From the NCBI RefSeq assembly GCF_963675165.1, contig NC_087380.1:6939571-7003570 (forward strand): a DNA stretch of 64,000 nucleotides, given 5' to 3'. The notes beneath the pieces are model-generated. The model worked only from the letters and a program-made list of their open reading frames with translations. It ran no database searches and was not told where the DNA came from. Shown here piece after piece: positions 55,085-64,000 of this stretch. The DNA is from Halichondria panicea. Its lineage: Eukaryota; Porifera; Demospongiae; Suberitida; Halichondriidae. The stretch's first letter is position 1; every line of letters starts with the position of its first letter. The translations under genes were made by a program, and so were the position numbers.

Positions 55085-55616
55085 CTAGTAAGTGTTCATA
55101 AAGTTCCTCTCGATATTGTTGGCTAGGGCCCCTCCCTCCACCCCACGGCCTCTCAAAGCCTCCACCATCACCGACCAGCTCGGAGATCCCTTCTTGAACC
55201 ACGCCTCCAGCATTGCAACAAAACACTTCTCCGTGTTATTGTAGTTAGTCTCTCTGATGCTCTGCATAAAGAACGAGGTATATAATAGAAGATACTATAT
55301 ATATAGGGTTGATACTAACACAAGATGGTATATAATTATAGAGAGCAATTAGCTATAATAAAAATTATAATGGCTGCATGTTAGGTAATTACAGACCCCC
55401 CTGATCAATTCACCTAACACAGTTTATATAATAAAATTATACAGTTGATTGGATATAATACTTCACACAACCCAAGCATGCATGCAATACTTACATCAAT
55501 AGTTCCACTGTCCACATCCAAGTTAATGGCCAGGTGGTACCACTTTGCACGAGCATCCCAAGTAGCATCTTTGACAGTCTTGAGAGTTATGTCACCACCT
55601 GTAGCTGTGGCCTCAC
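55085..55616 (-). CDS. C-terminal death domain, two exons (gene 4)
   Basis: 55495-55616 (TATGGDITLKTVKDATWDAR then AKWYHLAINLDVDSGTID) and the terminal exon 55085-55261 (SIRETNYNNTEKCFVAMLEA ... LANNIERNFMNTY, stop TAG). Shares with gene 2 the ETNYNNTEK segment. Confidence 0.75.
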
Positions 55617-58600
55617 CTATAGACAAAGGGAGAACGTGGTTTGGTAATGAGAAACTAGTAGTAAAATGCAACAGCCAGAACATGTAAGGAATACTTATAC
55701 AGTGTACTGTTGTCAAAACAGACGTGGCTATAGGTATGATGTACGTATCTTGTAAATAATTGAGGTGAAATAGGCACATTAACTCACTGTTGTCAAATGT
55801 GACTTATCTTCTATATATTAATTATTATGCACACTAAATTTGCATATATACAGAATACTTTCAGCCATTGTCAATACTTACTGATACTTTTCAAGCAGTG
55901 GTGCACTTTGAAGCAGAACTGCTTGTTCTTGGATACTTCACAAGTGTAGAACCCATCGCAATGATCCCTCGTCACTTTGTCCACAGTAAGCTCGTTATCT
56001 GATCCACCTGCCACCTTTTTGCCTTTCCTGGTCCACTTGAAGGAGAGGTCATCAGGGTCAGCAAATGGCAGTGCTACAAGAACAGCTTTCTCATCCAGCT
56101 TAACTTCCTAGAAAAAGAAAACACAAAATAAATAATTAAAATGTGCATGTACGTACATATACAATACAGTACATGGGCATGACAAAATAATAATTAGACA
56201 CAGTCAAATGCTCCCACCACATGCCTATGCTGGACTATAGCGTTAAACAATGTACGTTTTACATTGATTACGTACCTTTGCAAACCAGCACTCCTGATGG
56301 GGTGGTAGACTGTCAACACGGCCGTGCTCACATCGAAACATGGGGTTGCGTCCTTCCAGCTTGCACAGACACACCTCTTCCACTTGTTGATGCTTTAGGC
56401 ACTGAAAATCGAATGCAATAATCGGCTCGATATTCTTGCTAATTCCACTCATCACATACAGGACGGTAGTCAGCACATAGGAGCAGAGATCATGCATGTC
56501 ACAATCTTCACGTCTTGTGAGTCGAATCTCGTAACAGTCGGTGTGGGCTACCAGCGTGATGTGGTGTTTGGCACTATCGACATTGAAAGAAACCAGATTT
56601 CTCATGACATGAGATTCTCGCAGATTCCATTCCATCCCCAAAATGTCCTTTTGTCCCTCGGAAACCAATTTGCTAATCATGGCACAGAAGACACCAATGG
56701 GCACATAGCCAGACTTGAAGGTGATCTTGATTGGAGAGGGTGTGTCGGAGTCAATGGCTGGAGCATTTGAAAGCTCTTTCTTTGAGGCACATTGGAGGAT
56801 AGCTGGCATGAAGTAGACTGGCTGGGGACCTTTACCAACTATGGGTGCAAGGAGACTGACATGCTCAAGCAACTTCACAAGCTTGTCGACCGGGATCAAT
56901 TCACCTTCCTTCACTTTTGTCTCGTTTGACTTGGAAAAGCAGCGTTCAATCATAGCAATCGAGAATTGCCCCAGTTCTTGCCACTTCTTGATCTCGGCGG
57001 CAGTGAAACAAGACTTCCTATCACATGAGTGTAGAGATAGAAGAGATTCGACAATCAGAAGACTAATACTGTTGAAGACAACATTGGGGCTGCAGATGAC
57101 ACGGTTTTTGAAGTACGACTCCTTGTCCGTGATGTCAGGGTAGTAGAGAAGGGCCCCCACACACTGGTGCAAATACCAAATGGTGAACTTCACCTCCTCT
57201 TCATTCATCTGCAATGCTTTGCCAATCTGAATACACTCTTCCATCGTCGCAATTTCAAATTCTTTTCTCAGAATGACACCAAAGAGGAGCTGTACTGGGC
57301 GAATCGGGAGATTGGCTTTTCGGAAAAACGAGTCAAACACCGTTTGAAGGTGTTCACGAATCGGATCAATGTCAGCATCTGTGCCACTGAAGTTGTCCAC
57401 GGAGAAGAAATTATTATCATCTGGGTGGCTGATGACGTCACCAAAATTTGAGGTAATGGTGGATAAGGCTTCGTGTTTCTTTTGGAGCTTTGACTGCAAA
57501 CACTTTTTAGTATCGGCTTGAATGGTAGAATCAGTGCTCAACTGATCAACAACACTTGCTAGCTTGGAGAGGGTTTCGTTACATTGCTTCATCTGGAGCG
57601 AAAATTGAATAGCTTTGGGTGTGCTCTGTTTCAATTTCTTTTTGATTTCATGAGGTAGCGTTTTCTCGAGAACTTCCACTTTGCTTTGCAATTCGGCATC
57701 CTCTCGTGGTGTGGTTGGTTTCTGCTGTTTATCAGTGGTAGCCTTCGGTTTTACTTTTTGTTCCACATGTTCCATCAGGTTTTTTGAAAATGAATCCAAT
57801 TCAAGCTGCTTGCCAACCTCTGCTTCTAATTCGGAAAAGATCTCCTCCACCTTCTGCTCAGATTCGACTTCTTGCTGCACCTCCAGAATCAGCTGTATTG
57901 CGGCTCCCAGAGTGTTTGCGTCAAGACCAGGGTAATCCCCCGTGAGCTTTGCCTGAAACACTTCTGCCTTGGCTTGAACTTCCAACTTGTCTTGGTAAGT
58001 GCCCACTAGACTCACGACAGCTTGAAGATCTCGGAAATGTTCAACTTTATCGGCAATCTTGGAATCAAGATCCGAATTAACTGTGACGTGATGGCTGATG
58101 GCTGAAAGAATTTGGGAGAGGGTCTCTCGAATCGTATACTTTGCTTTGTAGGGGGTGATTTTGTCTTGGTCACGTTCGTAGGAAACTTCATAAAGCTCGT
58201 CGAGATCTTTATCGAGAGGGAAGAAGGCGAGAAACATCCCTGGGCCTTTGCTCAAAAATGGAAGCATCTCCATGAAGCCGGGTTGCCCACCTATGTCGAT
58301 AATGTTGAGCAAAACTTTGCCTACCAACTGTTCCATGTAATTGCCTCGCTTGACAATATCTCGAAGATTTTCAATAATCTTGTCGATCTTGGTTTCTGGA
58401 GGCCTTGGTTTGGCTGGCTGGCTTGATCCTTCCTGGGGAACTTGATTTGCTTCAGAATCTTCATTTGGCTTTGAATCATCAATGGCATCATTCGTTGGAT
58501 CAGCAGATTCGAATACTTTGGAAATGGCAGTTTTTAGAACTTGCTGAAAGCCAATCAAGTAAGCAAAAATCAGTTGTGCTTCGTTGTCAATATCTGTGGA

Positions 58601-61600
58601 GGCTTTGAGAATCAATTTGGAGTCACTTGACACAGCCAGGACTTGAGTACACTCGGCAAGAAGAGTACTGCAGCGTTTTCTGTCTTGTGGTGGGATTGAT
58701 GCCAGATTAAGTAGGTGACCCAGCAGACGTTTTCGGAAGGTGGTTTTGCCGAGCCCTGAAAGGCCGATTAGGTACAGTTTGAGGTAGCGGAGGTTGATGG
58801 TGTTCTTTTTATCTCTCAGCAACTCGTTCAGCTTGTATTCGTACTCTTGAACAGATGCTGGAAGTGAAGGGAACATTTAAAAGATCAATAAAGTGACAAC
58901 CATGATGCATCATGCAGGATGTACCGCGTACTCTACCGAGATTACGCCCACCCCACTTTGAGTGAAAGTTCCCGCATAGGCTAATTTGCCTCTAGAATAC
59001 GCCTATGCACCATGAAGTGATGCATTATTATGCCTCGGTGCGCATGCGCAAGCGAGGTATGCGGTAGTGTGTTTGTGTGTCTGTGTCTGTGTCTGTGTCT
59101 GTGTAGACTGCTACAGCTGCTCAACGATCAATAAACTGAGTTTAGTAACGTTTTCTTGGAATATAATTCATGGATTTGCAAAATAATGCTTCGTCTCGAG
59201 TTATGTCTACTTTTGCATACTTGGATTGCCATTGCAGCCTTTTCAGAAGAGTGCGTAGCAAAACTTGTCCATGGAGTGTTGCTACTCAGTTAGCTCTGCA
59301 CTAGAACGTTAGCTATTGGTAGCTACAAGAGTGAAAAGAGAGCTGCAAGGCTCTGCTGATGCAGGTCATTCATTTTATACTTGGACTCTTGGCATTGATC
59401 GTTTTTAACAACAATCACGGTCGATCATTACCCACTTGTTGAGTTTCTCCATGATTTTGCATGCAGCAAAAATTATAAAAATGTTCAATCATCATGATAA
59501 TTGTAATGTGTGTATAAAAAATATTGCTATAATAGCTAGTAGCTTAGCTTTGACACCTCCACCGAGGCATCAGCACCTGCGGTGCTTTCATTTTGTCAGT
59601 GAGCAGTTGTCTAGAAAAGTGTTAGCAGTTTCTTGTGTAAGCTGGTTAGAGCTAGCCAGATACAATAATTATTGCTTATACAAGTATAAGAGACAACGAC
59701 AATCTCTGAATCTCACATAACATGCAGTGAAAGGGAAAACCTTCTAATACAGACTCGTACACTTTTCTTTATACCTAGCTATACTTTATACCCATGCGAC
59801 CTAGTCCACTGCTCTGATTGGACCACTGGACCAGGTCCTGCATGCATGTATATTGATGTATTCATTAGCTGGCAGGCCTCAGACGCAGACAGAAATCATT
59901 TAATGAGTGGGCGTAATTTCGAGGCAAACTTAAGTGAAAACTACTGTTTTCAAAATTAAAGTACCACCTGTAGCTGCTTGTAGCATAGGGTAGGGTAATC
60001 TCGGTAGAATACGGTATCTATAATGAAAGCTGTAGCTACTTTGATGGTAAATATTCATATAGATTTTACTGGATGGAATATGGCTAATTAGATACATAAA
60101 TTGGGCAAAAGGGAGTCCATGGGGTCATATACTTTTTAGGTCATAGTACGTATTGAAATGTTTTTCAGCCATCTGTATCAACAATGGGTAAGCTGGTAAA
60201 AGCTGCGTGGGGCAAAATATTCGTGGTTTTCGTGGTTGAACACTGGACCACGAATATTTTACCCACGAATGAAGCGAGTTTAAATATTGCTCAACTGCCC
60301 CCCGAAAATTACCCGCTATATAAAAATTATATACCGATCGAGTGATTATACATTTCAGAGGTATGAATATCCATAACCTGCATCCTATAAGGCAGTCAAA
60401 TGATCGTAACACGTACTCTATGAGTGTACCAGTTGTTTTACTTAATAATTATACTGAAGTGCTAGAAACGTATTCATGAGTGATACAAACTAATGCTGTT
60501 TATGTGAGTGCCTATCATATACTGCAGAAATTTATACCGCACAATCATTCGAGGCCTGTACAATCCCATTTAAATCACGGTGATTGGCCAAAACGCAATA
60601 TTTTCTGCTCACTAGCATAAACCAAGAGTGCATAAGAAGAGAAGAGTGTCGAACTACTGATAAATCTACACAAAGTAACATGACATCCTGTCAATTGCAC
60701 GTGAGCAACTCGTAATTGATGACGTTTGCGCATAATTACGCAACGCTCAGAATTTGTTAATAGTGAGTAAAGAGTGCAAGTGAAGAGGATCAACTCGACT
60801 ATTGTCTCTATTTAGATGATTTTTGTGAAGAGATCGTCTCCTATCAGTGTGCAGTGAGCAGCTCCACAAGCTCTGAACGTTGAACGCAAACATTGAACAA
60901 TTAATTGTTCGAAAACCACACCCCTAAAAACGTCACTTTTAACATTTACTAGGAGATTACTAGTAAATTTACAATACTTTATCACGTGCGAGTCATGTTA
61001 CTTTGTGCACAGTGTTTGTGTAGAAGTATCAGTAGTTCGACACTCTTCTCTTTTTATGCACTCTTGCTAAAACTTCCTTTCTTCAATAGTGAACATGTGG
61101 AATTCAGCTACTGCACATGCTCAACTCTTCTCTGGGTGGGCTTATATCGTGTGAAAATACTCTTGTGCAAGAACTTCGAAGCAAAAGAGGGGATGGGCGT
61201 TTATTCAAGATGGGCTTATTTTCGCGAGGGTACGGTACATGTATATAATTATGTCTGCTCTGAAGAAAGTTACTGATAAAGTGAAACATTGCTTATTATA
61301 AGTGCAGACAACTCCACACTACAACATCAGAGGAGGTACGACATCTGCCTGTCAAAGGAAGTGTTTTAGACTCACATTCCTTAGGTCAAAGTTCAATTGT
61401 GTGTTACCTGCCAAACACAGGCACTGGGCTATTTTTAGCTGCCAAGAGTCTAATTCGTGCACTATTTTGATCTAGGTTATAGCTATTAATTAGCTTAATC
61501 AACCATCGTTTCAGCTTCAGAATCTTTCAAGAGGGATGCCTGGAGATGCTCTGAGTATCACTTCATGTCACTTTGTTTGATGTGCTATTGAACTTTGACC

Positions 61601-62685
61601 TAAGGAATGTGGGTGTTAAGACACGCGGATGTCGTACCTCCTCTGCTACAACATAGTACGTACAAAATTAATTATATTCGTAATATTGGCCATGCTCAAA
61701 GTAATAGCCAGGGTGTCATACAGGAGGGAATCCCACCTCTGGTATTGAAATAACAGTTGACCTCAAAAGCATGCCTTATTTCCCCCATCTACTTCAAAAT
61801 CCTGTATGACACCCTGATAGCGTTTATTTTACTTGCATGCAGTCTGTGCATGCATGTGTATACAGTACCATCATATATCTCCTCGGCAGGACTGCTAGTG
61901 GGATCATCATACTCCACTGTCACACTGACTGTAGACTGGAGGGGGGTAATACATGAGTGCTTGAGATCATGTGACTACAACAGAATTGCATATCATGTAC
62001 GTACGATCAGCGAAATTAAAACAGGTGATGATGAGGGAACATAGTATCAGAGCATAATTTATACTATTATCGGCACGACCAGCTCTAATTGTATACCAAC
62101 ACCATTATGCATGCACTGTGATGAGACAAAATGAATGAATCACCTCCTCCAGTGACTCTCCCTCTTTGTTCTTTAAAGAGAGTGGTGGGGATTGGTATCT
62201 GCCATTTCTGAGAAGACCAAGAGAGATATCCAATGTACCGATAAACCTGTAGACACATAAAAATTGTAGTCTAGACTCATACTACATACTACCAGAAATA
62301 TCAAAAAATCTCACTTCAATCTAGCTCACTTGTTGCCTCTCTTTTGTCGGTACACGTCAAGCTTGAGTGATTGAGTACCGCTGGTCTGCAAGGGTTCCTT
62401 CAGTGGGAACACTAACTCCTGTATTTAAAGAGAACAGTGACAATATCAAATGCAGTACGTAATCTGTTTGACTACAGTAAACCTAAACATGTACACACAT
62501 TATAGTCACACGTAGTACTACGCTATTAAATGCCATTACATCAGTTTTGAGGTTATAAGCTATAGACAATATTCATACATAATTCACACAACTGCTCACC
62601 TCATCCCAGTTCACAGCATGGCCCACTAGCGGTATCTCTGTTCTCACTCGGGATGGTCTCACTGTGGTCGTCTGTCTCTCTTTCC
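55085..62685 (-). CDS. Gene 4: C2-Roc GTPase/COR-Ig-DD, no N-terminal DD (5' end outside)
   Basis: Exons in the window: C2 62600-62685, 62354-62418, 62144-62246 and 61869-61935; GTPase 56276-58857; Ig 55882-56107; C-terminal DD 55495-55616 and 55085-55261. The first C2 exon should lie beyond 64000 because a transposable element starts at about 62884; with the usual 88 nt for it the total is 3516 nt, exactly 1172 codons. The C2 module (phase 1) joins the GTPase exon (phase 1) directly. No DD exon is found between 58857 and 61869, only non-coding remnants near 60345-60440 that normally flank a DD cassette, so the cassette was probably deleted. All visible exons are open, so this copy looks functional. 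Confidence 0.72.
55882..56107 (-). CDS. Ig-like domain exon (gene 4)
   Basis: 226 nt, open: EVKLDEKAVLVALPFADPDD, LSFKWTRKGKKVAGGSDNEL, DHCDGFYTCEVSKNKQFCF. Acceptor TTTTTCTAG, donor GTAAGT. Confidence 0.72.
56276..58857 (-). CDS. Roc-like GTPase/COR exon, intact (gene 4)
   Basis: 2582 nt (860 codons), open throughout, with a strong donor GTACGT. GLSGLGKTT, DIGGQP and GTYQDK are all present. It shares the NLMEHVEQKVKPKATTDKQQ linker type with gene 2 and the short G1-G3 linker with gene 1. The C-terminus (LEGRNPMFRCEHGRVDSLPP) is the most divergent of the four copies. Open frame and conserved motifs indicate selection for function. Confidence 0.8.
59031..59589. mobile_element. Inverted copy of element 46096-46633
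   Basis: Begins TGCCTCGGTGCGCATGCGCA and ends CACCTGCGGTGCTTTC. Contains TGTGTC repeats near 59075-59103. It lies in the intron 5' of the gene 4 GTPase exon. Confidence 0.6.
60195..60321. mobile_element. Short MITE remnant (TACCGTATAG family)
   Basis: Inverted blocks GGCAAAATATTCGTGG and CCACGAATATTTTACCC, with end TACCCGCTATATA. Confidence 0.45.
60623..61076. mobile_element. TIR MITE, CAAGAGTGCATAAG family, copy 2
   Basis: 454 bp, same TIRs and interior as 25281-25741. The uninterrupted site is visible at about 1056-1066 (CTATCTAAAACTTCC), because sequence after 61076 matches 1062 onward. It is in the C2-to-GTPase intron of gene 4. Confidence 0.8.
61328..61645. mobile_element. TIR MITE with 9-bp target duplication
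   Basis: 318 bp with TIRs starting CAGAGGAGGTACGACAT and ending ATGTCGTACCTCCTCTG. It is flanked by CTACAACAT at 61319-61327 and 61646-61654. The empty site with a single CTACAACAT is at 1313-1323 in the paralogous segment. Confidence 0.88.
61869..62685 (-). CDS. C2-like domain, exons 2 to 5 (gene 4)
   Basis: 62600-62685 (KERQTTVRPSRVRTEIPLV-type, GHAVNWDE), 62354-62418 (ELVFPLKEPL, SLKLDV), 62144-62246 (FIGTLDISLGLLRNGRYQ) and 61869-61935 (STVSVTVEYDDPTSSPAEEI). The last exon is the longest of the four copies (67 nt). Exon 1 is displaced or lost beyond the element that starts near 62884. Confidence 0.63.
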
Positions 62686-62883
62686 CTATATGGAAACACA
62701 AGCATTAGCAGGCCATTTTAATTGTTCAACTAAAATGTCGGCCTGGGAAGAGGCAATTTCATCTTAATCTCAGAGATTTGTGATTGTCATACCATAAATA
62801 GCCCCCCATGGATCGACTATATGCGGCAGAAATACATAACTCCCCCAGTACAGGAAACAGCCCACCTATACCCTAACTAACCC

Positions 62884-64000
62884 GGTGTCATAAAATGTTA
62901 GGCCCCCCCGGGCCTAGAATTTTAATATTCTAGGCCCCCTCTTAAAAGTTTAGGCCCCCCATTAACAGCGCAAAATTATTAGCATTGAATGTGTATTCTC
63001 AAAAGTACAACAACATAAAACCAGCTATAATAAAGTATTTACAGTCTATGCAGTGCCAGTTGCTGAATGAAGCTCTCCTCACACGCACACATTCATGCAA
63101 CTGGTCGACCGGCTGGTCACAGCCATCACAGCACCATTCCATGAATCAGGTCTCATGCAGCACGAAGCACATAGAATTGGTCAGCCAGATTACAAAGGAA
63201 ACTGCTATATATTCACCTCATAATTATATCCCGGTTGCTGCTTCTGAGCAGCTGGGTTACTCCAAAAAGCTTATCAAGCCTGGACTACTAGAATCTTCAA
63301 ACAATGAGCTTTACACGGCAAGAGAAACTAGCTGATCAGTCTAACAAATGGGCAGGGCTCACTTGCTTGTGCACTTATTACATGCATGTACTGTGATTCC
63401 ACCATGCATAGATAAAAGAGTTTCTTCTCTCTATGATTCCATATTGAGAGCTGAGATAGTGATGCTATATATACTCCACAACAATTTACATCGATCTAGG
63501 AAAACATATGGAAGAAGATATGAATTGTTGTCTTTGCACTGAAAATCGTATGCTTTATAATTATGAATTCAAACTTCGCCTTCTTTGGCAGCCAGCCGTT
63601 CGGGGGATATAGCGCTATCATGTTTTGTCCTACTGGGAAAGTTGGAATGGCAAAGCTAGCACGAAGTTGCAAATAATTTTATGGCGATAGCTATGCACAA
63701 CATCGATTATCTTACAGACAGATCCAACATTGCAGAGCTGCATCAACGCATTTAACTCTTATAATTATATATAGGTATAAGCATGAGTAACTTGAAGGTA
63801 AATCTTCCTTCACTTTGAATTCCGTGATAGCTAACATTTTTGCTAGTACTTTTATACAGAGTCTTGGCATGTATGTCTCTTTGATGCTTTGTCAACTAAT
63901 AGAGCTAACCTTTACCATAATATTATATCTCTTTGACTTTGTTCTATCGTGCAGAAAAGGATAGCAGGGGGCCTAATCTCACAGTTGGGGGCCTAGAATT
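62884..64000 (-). mobile_element. Transposable element with GGCCCCC palindromic ends, truncated by window
   Basis: It begins TGTCATAAAATGTTAGGCCC followed by internal palindromes (GGGCCTAGAATTTTAATATT). The last bases of the window repeat GGGGGCCTAGAATT, presumably near the other end. On the minus strand about 63000-63150 encodes a PHD-finger-like end (EWCCDGCDQPVDQLHE, NWHCIDCK) after an in-frame TGA, so a degenerate transposase is likely. Superfamily not determined. It interrupts gene 4 between C2 exons 1 and 2. Confidence 0.55.

Overview
This is nuclear DNA from an animal, probably an invertebrate and plausibly a sponge. The evidence is AT-rich DNA with many short GT-AG introns, dense MITE-like repeats, CA/GT microsatellites, and death-fold (DD, DED), C2, Roc-type GTPase and Ig-like domains. 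No ribosome-binding sites or operons are visible. The species assignment is inference; I could not run a search.

The window is dominated by a tandemly duplicated family of large multi-exon genes, all on the minus strand. I worked out exon borders from splice sites and reading phase. The modules are an N-terminal C2-like domain (five exons, phase-1 end); zero to five DD cassettes (two exons each, phase 1 to phase 1); one very large exon with a Roc-like GTPase, a coiled linker and a COR-like winged-helix region; an Ig-like exon; and a C-terminal DD in two exons. Copies, left to right: gene 0 (98-3083; C2 plus the start of a DD, runs off the left edge); gene 1 (5905-26199; C2, five DDs, GTPase, Ig, DD; summed exons give an open frame of 1681 codons including stop); gene 3 (27181-35034; tandem DED in place of C2, then DD, broken GTPase, Ig, DD); gene 2 (42203-53537; C2, two DDs, GTPase with one nonsense codon, Ig, DD); gene 4 (55085-beyond 62685; C2, no N-terminal DD, intact GTPase, Ig, DD).

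Downstream of genes 1 to 4, on the opposite strand and convergent, lie decayed exons of a purple acid phosphatase-like gene (about 3488-5450, 26270-26960, 40845-41995, 53600-54870). The duplicated unit was therefore phosphatase gene plus death-domain GTPase gene. An unrelated two-exon gene for a small secreted cysteine-containing protein lies at 15290-15980.

Mobile DNA is abundant: a Ginger-like (Gypsy-integrase-related) DNA transposon at 35040-39389 with terminal inverted repeats and a 4-bp target duplication, sitting immediately upstream of the gene 3 start codon; a nested stack at 47565-50612 that includes a piggyBac-like MITE; a long fold-back element at 19836-20476; several TIR-MITE families, some with empty sites visible in sister copies; and an element running off the right end.

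How the parts may work together is inference. DED, DD and Ig/DD modules are assembly modules of innate-immune and cell-death signalling (FADD/caspase-8, MyD88, MALT1). A switchable N-terminus, variable DD number, a central GTPase and a C-terminal Ig-DD resemble an NLR-like sensor or scaffold layout built on a Roc GTPase. In the repeated DDs the coding halves differ strongly while adjoining intron sequence is almost identical, which suggests diversifying selection.
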